Shown here piece after piece: positions 1 through 6,986 of a DNA stretch of 64,000 nt. The translations under genes were made by a program, and so were the position numbers. The notes under the pieces are model-generated. The model was given only the letters and a program-made list of their open reading frames with translations, was not told where the DNA came from and did no database searches. Positions within the stretch are counted from its first letter, which is position 1; each line of letters begins with the position of its first letter. The DNA comes from an uncultured Prevotellaceae bacterium (GTDB lineage: Bacteria; Bacteroidota; Bacteroidia; Bacteroidales; Bacteroidaceae). The stretch spans positions 1-64,000 of the forward strand of contig CADBAG010000016.1 of the NCBI GenBank assembly GCA_902792635.1, read 5' to 3'.

Positions 1-579
1 CAAAGATGACAAGCAAAATAGTAAAGTTGACTAAATATTGACAAGCAATTCAGTAAACCTGGTCGAACTTTGACAAGCGATTTCAGTAAAAGACAATTCC
101 ACTTACCCGCCATCGTTTCGCGGCCGCGAAACGATCGTGACGCGGCCACGCAACAATCATGACGCGGCCACGGGACAATCGTGACGCGGCCACGGTACGA
201 TCGTGACGCGGCAGCTTTAACGTTAATTGCCAACAATTTCCCATTAATTGACAATAATAACTAATGTCCAATTAACGGATAATTACTGGCAATTAATGTC
301 TAGACAAATCTTGCAACGTTCCTTTTTGGCAACGACTTTTCACGACCTTGCACGACTCACGCAACGTTTTTGCAGCGACTCGACACGACTCTCACGACTT
401 TGCTCGCTTCCGCTCGCATTGAACAAAAAGTCGTGGAATGTCGTGAAAAGTCGATGCAAAGAGTCGATGTCCAACTAACCGGATATCTACTCCTACGGTG
501 GTAATCTCTCCCTCCCCTGGATGGGGGAGGGACTAAGGGTGGGGCCGTCAGGGGCCGTGAGGGTCATCAGGGCCGCCGT
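1..579. repeat. Non-coding region with short direct and inverted repeats
   Basis: No credible gene is seen here. Three spaced copies of a TGACAAGCA-N-AGTAAA-like element lie at about 7-26, 39-58 and 70-90. Four tandem units of about 21 nt, each with the core CGTGACGCGGCCACG or a close variant, fill about 130-213. A 10-bp inverted repeat lies at 223-232/287-296 and a perfect 14-bp inverted repeat (CGACTTTTCACGAC) at 333-346/440-453. The block ATGTCCAAYTAAC...GGATA occurs twice (about 274 and 468). A family A palindromic repeat ends the region at about 489-550. The role is unknown. Confidence 0.6.
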
Positions 580-1383
580 TTACAAGAATTTCTCCACCAC
601 ATGCGCCACCCCGTCTTCCTCATTGGAGTAGGTGATATAGTCGGCCTTGTCCTGGATATCCTTCGGCGCATTGGCCATCGCCACACCAAGTCCGGCAAAC
701 TCGATCATGCTCTGGTCGTTGTAACCGTCACCACAGGCGATGACCTGCTCGCGAGGGATACCTAACTGCTTGATGAGCTGTCGCAAAGAGTTGCTCTTAT
801 CGATGCCGGGCGGCACACATTCAAGGAAGAAGCCGGCAGAGCGGTAAGCATCCATCTTGCCGCGGAAAGTCTCGACAACCTCCTGCTCAAACTCATGGAG
901 CGGCTCGGGATCGCCAACAACGAGACATTTATTAATAGGATAGCGTACTTGGTTGACGAAGTCATCATACTCCACGACGGGCATCTTATTGATGAACGCC
1001 TCGTGAAGCACATACTTATTGGCTTTCTTCGTGGCTGCGATCTTCTCGTCCTGATAGGTCAGCATCTCAAAGCCGTGCGCCTTGACCATGTCGTAGAGAG
1101 GCGGGACGACAGCAGGGTCGAGCGGCTGGTCATACACTACCTTCCCCGTCTTGCAGTCGGTGATGCGACCGCCATTGAAAGCCAGGATATAACCGCCATA
1201 AGTCTTGAGGTCGAGCTCATCGGCCAAGGCGGTGATACCATAGGTAGGCCGGCCGGAAGCCAAGACTATCTTCAAGCCTTTCTCCTCTGCCTTCAGCAAA
1301 GCCTCGCGCGTGCGTGGCGTCATCTCTTTCTTACTGTTTGTCAGCGTGCCGTCGAGGTCGAGCACGATCATGGAATAGTTCAT
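580..1383 (-). CDS. HAD-superfamily hydrolase, Cof-type sugar phosphatase
   Basis: This 267-residue protein is a haloacid-dehalogenase-type phosphatase of the Cof/YbiV (HAD-IIB) class, probably a cytosolic enzyme acting on sugar phosphates. Motif I is DLDGT, with the nucleophile Asp9 and the acid/base Asp11; motif II is the Ser in ASGR (about residue 43); the C-terminal Mg-binding motif reads GDGYNDQSMI. The length between motifs II and III fits the alpha/beta C2 cap. The ATG overlaps the stop codon of the upstream kinase-like gene (ATGA), which suggests translational coupling. The substrate cannot be read from the sequence. Confidence 0.9.
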   Translation of the reverse strand: MNYSMIVLDLDGTLTNSKKEMTPRTREALLKAEEKGLKIVLASGRPTYGITALADELDLKTYGGYILAFNGGRITDCKTGKVVYDQPLDPAVVPPLYDMVKAHGFEMLTYQDEKIAATKKANKYVLHEAFINKMPVVEYDDFVNQVRYPINKCLVVGDPEPLHEFEQEVVETFRGKMDAYRSAGFFLECVPPGIDKSNSLRQLIKQLGIPREQVIACGDGYNDQSMIEFAGLGVAMANAPKDIQDKADYITYSNEEDGVAHVVEKFL

Positions 1384-2063
1384 GAGTGTTTTGAGAATTT
1401 GGGTGACTGACTATGATATGTAGCTACATTCTCATCATCAGACTTATAAATAATTGTATCAATGAAATAGAGATTTCCATCAATACCTACAAGAACATTG
1501 TTGGGAGAGGCATCAAATATATCATGGATGCCATTTGAATAATATTCACCATCCATTTGCGAATGGAAGCCAAGCCGATTAAGTTCTTCAGCTATCTCGC
1601 ACTCTGACGCTTCTCGCGCAGCAATGATATAAGGTTGACTAAGAACTGCACAAACCTTACCATCTTTGTTTTCAGCGAAGCCTATCATCGTATAAGCACA
1701 ATCAGGGAAGTAGTCGTTATGAGCTTTGATGCGATCGAAGAATGGTGAAAGATTGTCATCAGAATAACGGAAGTCGTTTAACTTATAAACAATATTTTCT
1801 TCTGGAGACAAATAGACCTCATTTTCGGACCCTCTGTCTTCGTATTTACCCAATGACTCTATTGTAAGCCAACAATTATTGTTTTCTGCCCAATCTTTCA
1901 ATCGTGCAATTTGGACTCCCTTGCAATTCGTTGTTCCCGCAACCGCTTGAATTGATTTGAGCACTCCTTGCGCGACAGATTCAGCTTGCTCCAGGATTCC
2001 ACTGACTGGAGCTTGATGGCATTGATCTTCTTGTGATAATCGTTTAGTACCGGTTTCATCCAT
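1380..2063 (-). CDS. Polyvalent-protein-type kinase-like domain protein
   Basis: This 227-residue protein resembles the putative polyvalent protein kinase domain, known mainly from phage and conjugative-element polyvalent proteins. Kinase-like landmarks are a Gly-Ser-rich loop followed by VYKLND (candidate ATP-binding Lys, about residue 93) and a C-terminal FDASPNNVLV...YFIDT segment resembling a catalytic loop and metal-binding Asp. The first 50 residues are Gln/Ala-rich without recognisable domain. It is the first gene of a two-gene operon: its stop overlaps the HAD start. A -7 box (TATCTTTG) lies about 28 nt upstream. Family assignment is by motif only; the substrate is unknown. Confidence 0.65.
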   Translation of the reverse strand: MDETGTKRLSQEDQCHQAPVSGILEQAESVAQGVLKSIQAVAGTTNCKGVQIARLKDWAENNNCWLTIESLGKYEDRGSENEVYLSPEENIVYKLNDFRYSDDNLSPFFDRIKAHNDYFPDCAYTMIGFAENKDGKVCAVLSQPYIIAAREASECEIAEELNRLGFHSQMDGEYYSNGIHDIFDASPNNVLVGIDGNLYFIDTIIYKSDDENVATYHSQSPKFSKHS

Positions 2064-2090
2064 TATTCCTTTCTTCTATGATTCTGCTTG

Positions 2091-2098
2091 CAAAGATA
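2091..2098 (-). promoter_or_regulatory. -7 promoter box of the kinase-HAD operon
   Basis: TATCTTTG on the minus strand matches the Bacteroidetes -7 consensus TAnnTTTG and leaves a 5' leader of about 20 nt before the ATG at 2063. No good -33 TTTG is seen at the expected spacing. Confidence 0.55.
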
Positions 2099-2174
2099 AG
2101 CATTCTTTCCTACATTTATGTTACTAAAAAGGCAAAATTAACGCTCGCATAGGCATTAATCAACAAAAAAGCAG

Positions 2175-2182
2175 TAACTTTG
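2175..2182 (+). promoter_or_regulatory. -7 promoter box of glyS
   Basis: TAACTTTG is a perfect TAnnTTTG box. It overlaps the upstream TTG that would otherwise extend the glyS reading frame, so transcription begins after that codon and translation should start at the ATG at 2213. Confidence 0.65.
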
Positions 2183-2212
2183 CGGCTAAAAGTAAAATTT
2201 GCAATAGAAATC

Positions 2213-3772
2213 ATGGCAGAAGATGTATTTAAGAAGATTGTAAGCCATTGCAAGGAATATGGCTTCGTGTTTCCCAGTTCTGAAATCTATCCCGATGGCC
2301 TCGCAGCCGTCTACGATTACGGACCAAACGGCGTAGAGCTAAAGAACAACATCAAGAAATACTGGTGGGACTCGATGGTGCTGCTCCACAACAACATCGT
2401 CGGTATTGATGCCGCCATCTTCATGAACCCCACCGTGTGGAAGGCCAGCGGTCACGTGGATGCCTTCAACGACCCACTCATCGACAACCGCGACTCTAAG
2501 AAACGCTACCGCGCTGATAACCTCATCGAGGACCAGATTGCCAAATACGATGAGAAGATCGACAAGGAGGTGAAGAAAGCCGCCAAGAAGTTCGGTGACG
2601 CCTTCGACGAAAAGAAGTTCCGTGAGACCAATCCCCGTGTGCTTGAGCACCAGCAGAAGCGCGACGCCCTCCATGCCCGTTACACAGCTGCCATGCAGGG
2701 TCCGGACCTTGAGGAACTGAAGCAGATCATCCTCGACGAGGGTATCGTTGATCCTATCAGCGGCACAAAGAACTGGACCGACGTGCGTCAGTTCAACCTC
2801 ATGTTCTCTACTGAGATCGGTTCCACAGCCGGCGCTACGAACAAGATCTATCTGCGCCCGGAGACCGCACAGGGTATCTTCGTCAACTTCCTCAACGTGC
2901 AGCGCACGACGCGTCAGAAACTGCCGTTCGGTATCGCACAGATCGGTAAGGCTTTCCGTAACGAGATCGTCGCCCGTCAGTTCGTGTTCCGTATGCGTGA
3001 GTTCGAGCAGATGGAGATGCAGTTCTTCTGCCAGCCCGGCACGGAGATGCGCTGGTTCGAATATTGGAAGAAAGCCCGTCTGGCTTGGCATGAGGCTCTC
3101 GGCATGGGCGATGAGAACTATCGTTTCCACGACCACGAGAAGCTCGCCTTCTATGCCAACGCTGCTACGGATATCGAGTTCAAGATGCCGTTCGGCTTCA
3201 AGGAGGTCGAGGGTATCCACAGCCGTACCAACTATGACCTCTCACAGCACGAGAAGTTCAGCGGCACGAAGATGCGCTACTTCGATCCTGACAAGAACGA
3301 GAGCTATGTGCCTTACGACGTGGAGACCTCTATCGGCGTAGACCGTATGTTCCTCTCCGTGATGTGCCACGCTTACCAGGAGCAGAAGCTCGACAACGGT
3401 ACGACACGTGTCGTGCTCTCTCTGCCTGCTGCCCTTGCTCCTATCAAGTGCGCCGTACTGCCATTGGTCAACAAGGACGGACTGCCCGAAAAGGCACAGG
3501 AGATCCAGGACGAGCTGAAGTTCCACTTCACCACTCATATCGATGCCAAGGACTCTATCGGCAAGCGTTATCGCCGCGAGGATGCCATCGGCACTCCTTA
3601 CTGCGTCACCGTTGATGGTCAGACACTGGAGGACAACACCGTCACCCTGCGTCACCGCGACACGATGGAACAGGAGCGCGTGAACGTCAATGAGCTCCGT
3701 TCTATCATCGAGGATCGTGTGAGCATCACTTCACTGCTGAAGAAGCTCGCCAACGACATCAAAGACCTGTAA
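2213..3772 (+). CDS. glyS: Glycyl-tRNA synthetase (class II, one-chain type)
   Basis: This 519-residue enzyme charges tRNA-Gly with glycine using ATP. It is the eukaryote/archaeal-like homodimeric GlyRS found in Bacteroidetes, not the alpha2beta2 form. Visible landmarks are the N-terminal FPSSEIYPDG...DYGPNG segment, motif 2 around FGIAQIGKAFRNE, motif 3 around ETSIGVDRMFL, and a C-terminal anticodon-binding domain beginning near APIKCAVLPL. The start at ATG 2213 was chosen because an in-frame TTG at 2180 falls inside the -7 box. It diverges from the kinase-HAD operon and is followed by an FKBP lipoprotein gene, a common Bacteroidales pairing. No T-box is seen. Confidence 0.97.
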   Translation: MAEDVFKKIVSHCKEYGFVFPSSEIYPDGLAAVYDYGPNGVELKNNIKKYWWDSMVLLHNNIVGIDAAIFMNPTVWKASGHVDAFNDPLIDNRDSKKRYRADNLIEDQIAKYDEKIDKEVKKAAKKFGDAFDEKKFRETNPRVLEHQQKRDALHARYTAAMQGPDLEELKQIILDEGIVDPISGTKNWTDVRQFNLMFSTEIGSTAGATNKIYLRPETAQGIFVNFLNVQRTTRQKLPFGIAQIGKAFRNEIVARQFVFRMREFEQMEMQFFCQPGTEMRWFEYWKKARLAWHEALGMGDENYRFHDHEKLAFYANAATDIEFKMPFGFKEVEGIHSRTNYDLSQHEKFSGTKMRYFDPDKNESYVPYDVETSIGVDRMFLSVMCHAYQEQKLDNGTTRVVLSLPAALAPIKCAVLPLVNKDGLPEKAQEIQDELKFHFTTHIDAKDSIGKRYRREDAIGTPYCVTVDGQTLEDNTVTLRHRDTMEQERVNVNELRSIIEDRVSITSLLKKLANDIKDL

Positions 3773-3783
3773 AAAGGGAAGAG

Positions 3784-3842
3784 GTAAGAGTGAAGAGTGA
3801 AGAATGAAGAGTGATGAGTGATGAATCAATCTCCACTCTTAC
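3784..3842. repeat. Period-7 microsatellite with hairpin after glyS
   Basis: Six consecutive 7-nt units of the form TGAAGAG/TGATGAG run from 3784 to 3825. GTAAGAGTGAAG (3784-3795) can pair with CTCCACTCTTAC (3831-3842) with one mismatch. It may act as a weak terminator between glyS and the FKBP gene, but there is no strong T tract. Confidence 0.5.
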
Positions 3843-3879
3843 TCTTATTATCAATAATGTACATTAATAAAGAACGTTA

Positions 3880-4530
3880 ATGCTGAAGATAACTGAGATA
3901 AGAAAGCTGACGAGAAAGGCAATGCTTCTGTTGCCTTTCTGCCTCGCTGCACTTGCACTTTCATTGAGCGCATGCTCGGAGTCGGACGACACCGTGGAAG
4001 AATATCCCAATTGGGAGAACAAGAACGCTACCTACTGGGACTCTCTGTATACGGCGACACAGGCGAAGGTCAACAACGGTGATACCTCGTGGAAGATCAT
4101 CAAGAGTTTCTCCATTGAGGACACGCTGAAGTCATCGCCTAAGACCGATTATATCATCGTCAATGTGCAGACAGCAGGCAAAGGCTCCGGTTGTCCGCTC
4201 TATACCGACTCGGTGCGCGTGCGCTATACAGGGCAGCTTCTCCCGTCGACGTCTTATCCCAACGGTTATATCTTCGACACGACAAACTACAATGAAGCAG
4301 CTGACAGTATCTCCGGCGTTGCCGACTTCAAGGTCAGCGGTCTCACCTCCGGCTTCGCCACCGCCGTGCAGCACATGCATATCGGTGACGTATGGGAGGT
4401 CTACATACCGTGGGCCCTCGGCTACGGCACCACAGCTACCTCGTCGATTCCTGCCTACTCCGTGCTGAAGTTCCGCATCCAGCTCGTTGCCTACGCAAGG
4501 GCGGGATCGAGCTTGCCAAAGTGGAAATAA
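3880..4530 (+). CDS. FKBP-type peptidyl-prolyl isomerase lipoprotein
   Basis: This 216-residue protein has a lipoprotein signal peptide: basic n-region, hydrophobic LLLPFCLAALALSL and lipobox LSAC, with the lipidated Cys at 32. From about residue 105 an FKBP-like domain is visible (VRVRYTGQLL, FDTT, the VGDVWE-like IGDVWEVYIPWALGYG, and the terminal IPAYSVLKFRIQLV). It would assist proline isomerisation in the periplasm or at the outer membrane. The Asp after Ser/Cys at +2 is absent, so surface sorting is not predicted from this. It follows glyS by 107 nt, across a period-7 repeat. Confidence 0.88.
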   Translation: MLKITEIRKLTRKAMLLLPFCLAALALSLSACSESDDTVEEYPNWENKNATYWDSLYTATQAKVNNGDTSWKIIKSFSIEDTLKSSPKTDYIIVNVQTAGKGSGCPLYTDSVRVRYTGQLLPSTSYPNGYIFDTTNYNEAADSISGVADFKVSGLTSGFATAVQHMHIGDVWEVYIPWALGYGTTATSSIPAYSVLKFRIQLVAYARAGSSLPKWK

Positions 4531-4550
4531 AGAAAAAGATTGCATTTTGC

Positions 4551-4581
4551 TTTGCTATATTCTGGATTTTTATTAAGTTTG
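4551..4581 (+). promoter_or_regulatory. Promoter of the toxin-antitoxin pair
   Basis: TTTG (4551-4554), 19 nt, then TAAGTTTG (4574-4581) is a complete Bacteroidetes promoter. It places the start point near 4588, about 23 nt before the antitoxin-like ATG at 4611. Confidence 0.7.
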
Positions 4582-4610
4582 CAACTGAAGTTACACTTAA
4601 AAGATAGAAT

Positions 4611-4829
4611 ATGGATACAGTAACACAAGGAGCTACACAATCTGTGTTTCTCAATATACCTTCCTCAGACTGGCAACTATTAAAGGATCTTTCAAGGAAG
4701 TTCGGTTGGGAAGCCCAAACAGCCAACCAACGTCTTGCTGCCTTTTCTAAAAGTCGGCCTAAAGACGTTGGACTTTCCGACGAAGATATCATGAAAGAAG
4801 TTCAGGCTGTGAGGTATATCAGCAAATGA
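4611..4829 (+). CDS. Small protein, probable antitoxin of PIN pair
   Basis: This 72-residue protein is not a family I can name with certainty. The central SDWQLLKDLSRKFGWE segment followed by a basic linker and the LSDEDIMKEVQAVRY C-terminal helix is typical of small antitoxins that pair with PIN toxins, with a DNA-binding N-terminus and a toxin-wrapping acidic C-terminus. Its stop codon overlaps the start of the PIN gene (ATGA at 4826-4829). A full promoter lies just upstream, so the pair is its own operon and probably autoregulated. The antitoxin role is inferred from position and size. Confidence 0.75.
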   Translation: MDTVTQGATQSVFLNIPSSDWQLLKDLSRKFGWEAQTANQRLAAFSKSRPKDVGLSDEDIMKEVQAVRYISK

Positions 4830-5251
4830 AGGTTATCATTGATTGTAATATATGGATTTCCTTCTTATTGGGTCGGCAAACAGAGTTAATACAACGAATT
4901 TTGACCGATCCAAAAATAGAGGTGTATATTTGTAAAGAACTCCTTTACGAAATTCAAGAAGTAACTCAAAGAGAAAAAATCCGGAAATACGTCAATTCCG
5001 ACGATGTCTCTACATTATTTAGTTTACTGCATATTTATTGCAAATTCGTAAAGATACACCGAAAAGCAGTAAGCCCTATAAGAGATGCAAAAGACCTTTA
5101 TCTTCTGTCATTGGCTGAAACAGTGAAAGCAGATATTATAGTTTCCGGAGATAAAGATCTTTTAGTTTTAGAGAAGCACGGCAAGACTCGGATGGTCACG
5201 CTCGCTAACTTTAAGGAAGACCTCGGTTACAAGCCTCATCTTCTCTCTTAG
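4826..5251 (+). CDS. PIN-domain ribonuclease toxin
   Basis: This 141-residue single-domain protein matches the PIN_3-type putative toxin family (metal-dependent endoribonucleases acting on RNA). The acidic constellation expected for PIN domains is present: Asp6 in IIDCNIW, Glu42 in LLYEIQE, Asp90 in DAKDLYLL, and Asp109 in VSGDKDLL. The length matches a complete stand-alone toxin. It is translationally coupled to the upstream small protein by an ATGA overlap. The pair is more AT-rich than glyS and the PUL genes around it, suggesting acquisition. The target RNA cannot be deduced. Confidence 0.87.
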   Translation: MKVIIDCNIWISFLLGRQTELIQRILTDPKIEVYICKELLYEIQEVTQREKIRKYVNSDDVSTLFSLLHIYCKFVKIHRKAVSPIRDAKDLYLLSLAETVKADIIVSGDKDLLVLEKHGKTRMVTLANFKEDLGYKPHLLS

Positions 5252-5284
5252 TACTCCCTATATACCTGAATAAACCAAGAACGA

Positions 5285-6967
5285 ATGAAAACACTTAGGA
5301 CAACAATCTCGTTGATTTCCATGATGGCCGCCACGGGCGCTTTTGCCCAGACGGCACACTTCAGTTATTTTTCTTATCAGGGCAATGACGCACGTTTCGA
5401 ACGGCAGATCGACGCCAAGAATCAATATTTCAACCCTGTGGTGTCGGGCTATTATCCCGACCCCTCCGTGCTCCGTGTGGGTGACACTTACTGGCTCGTC
5501 AACTCCACATTCGGCTACTTTCCCGGTGTGCCTTTGTTTAAGAGCCACGACCTCGTGAGCTGGAGACAGGTGGGCAATGTGCTCGACCGCAACTCACAGC
5601 TCGATCTGTCGACCGCCACAATCAACAACGGTGGTGTCTATGCCCCGCAGATAAGCTATAACCCCAAGAACAAGACTTACTATATGACGACGATGAACAT
5701 GTCGAAATACTACGTGTTCTACGTCAAGAGCAAAGACCCGGAGAAAGGATGGAGCGAGCCTATACACATGAAATACGGTGGCATGGACACGTCGTTCTTC
5801 TTCGACAAGGACGGCAAGGCGTATGTCGTCTACAACGCCCAGCCTTTCACTGGCTCCAAATATCCCGGGCAGACAGCCATACACATGAACGAGTTCGACT
5901 GGCGCGGCGACAGCATCAAGGGAAAGACGTGGGAACTGACAACCGGCAGCCATTGTATCGAGAACCCCAAATGTATCGAAGGCCCGCATCTCTACAGCGT
6001 AGGCAAATACTATTATCTCATGGCTGCCGAGCACGGTACGGAGAATGGTCACAGCGAGGTCATCTTCCGCAGTAAGAGTCTCACAGGCCAGTGGGAGGAA
6101 TGTCCATCCAACCCCATCCTCACACAGCGTGACCTCAAGGATGAGCAGCGACAGGACAAGGTGACCTGTACCGGACATGCTGACCTTGTACAGGCCAAGG
6201 ACGGCAAGTGGTGGGCCGTGTTCCTCGGATGTCGTCCATACAAAGGTGACGCAACTGATCCTGCTCCTTACTATGCCGACCTCTTCAACACGGGGCGTGA
6301 GACGTTCCTCCTTCCCGTGACATGGAAAGACGGATGGCCCATCATCCTCGAACGAGGCAAGGCTGTGCCAACGGTGGTCAATAAGGCTGGGCTACAGAGC
6401 ACCGAGGCTGAGCGCCCAACCGGCAACTACGCCTACCGCGACGATTTCAACTCTACGACATTCAACCCACAGTGGATGCACCTCCGCAACCCCGTGGCAA
6501 CTAGCTACCAAACAGGCAACGGACTGACGCTGACGCCTTCTGAGGCTACACTCTCAGAGATCAAACAACCAACCGCCCTACTCTTCCGCCAGAAGAACAC
6601 TTCGTTTACCGTGGAGACAACCATGAGCTATACACCGGAGAACTCATCTATTGCCGGACTGGCGCTGATACAGAACGAGAAAAACCATATCGTCTTTGGC
6701 AAGACCTTGATCAATGGTGAGCCTCGCCTCGTGCTCTCGCTGACCGTCAAGGGCACAAAAGCAACCGTAGCCTCTGTAAAGGATAACGTTGCAGCCGTGA
6801 CTCTCAAGGTCGAAGGCAATGGCCGCTTCTATTCGTTCCTCTACAAAACGGCTGACGGCAACTGGCAAACTCTCGCCTCGGGTGTCGACTGTGCCTTCCT
6901 CAGCACGCCGCGTGCCGGTGGCTTCGCAGGCGTAACAGTGGGACCGTACACATCGTTACATCAGTAA
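5285..6967 (+). CDS. Secreted GH43 beta-xylosidase/alpha-arabinofuranosidase
   Basis: This 560-residue enzyme has a signal peptide (about residues 1-21, cleavage after GAFA). The five-bladed GH43 catalytic domain spans about residues 48-340, with the expected acids in place: general base Asp59 in YYPDPS, pKa modulator Asp168 in GGMDTS, and general acid Glu232 in IEGPHLY. The C-terminal half (about 375-560) resembles the concanavalin-like GH43 C2 domain. It should remove xylose or arabinose from plant hemicellulose or pectin side chains in the periplasm or outside. GH2 follows 19 nt downstream, so both are likely one operon; a SusCD pair lies further on. Confidence 0.9.
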   Translation: MKTLRTTISLISMMAATGAFAQTAHFSYFSYQGNDARFERQIDAKNQYFNPVVSGYYPDPSVLRVGDTYWLVNSTFGYFPGVPLFKSHDLVSWRQVGNVLDRNSQLDLSTATINNGGVYAPQISYNPKNKTYYMTTMNMSKYYVFYVKSKDPEKGWSEPIHMKYGGMDTSFFFDKDGKAYVVYNAQPFTGSKYPGQTAIHMNEFDWRGDSIKGKTWELTTGSHCIENPKCIEGPHLYSVGKYYYLMAAEHGTENGHSEVIFRSKSLTGQWEECPSNPILTQRDLKDEQRQDKVTCTGHADLVQAKDGKWWAVFLGCRPYKGDATDPAPYYADLFNTGRETFLLPVTWKDGWPIILERGKAVPTVVNKAGLQSTEAERPTGNYAYRDDFNSTTFNPQWMHLRNPVATSYQTGNGLTLTPSEATLSEIKQPTALLFRQKNTSFTVETTMSYTPENSSIAGLALIQNEKNHIVFGKTLINGEPRLVLSLTVKGTKATVASVKDNVAAVTLKVEGNGRFYSFLYKTADGNWQTLASGVDCAFLSTPRAGGFAGVTVGPYTSLHQ

Positions 6968-6986
6968 CCTATACCATAACCCTAAA

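Noticed and set aside
130-213. Short regular repeats as a CRISPR array
   Set aside because: The ~21-nt units are contiguous with no spacers.
248-478. 76-codon frame in the leading gap
   Set aside because: It consists of the inverted and direct repeats of that region and has no promoter or protein-like features.
895-1410. 171-codon plus-strand frame opposite the HAD gene
   Set aside because: It is antisense to a gene with all its catalytic motifs, and has no family features of its own.
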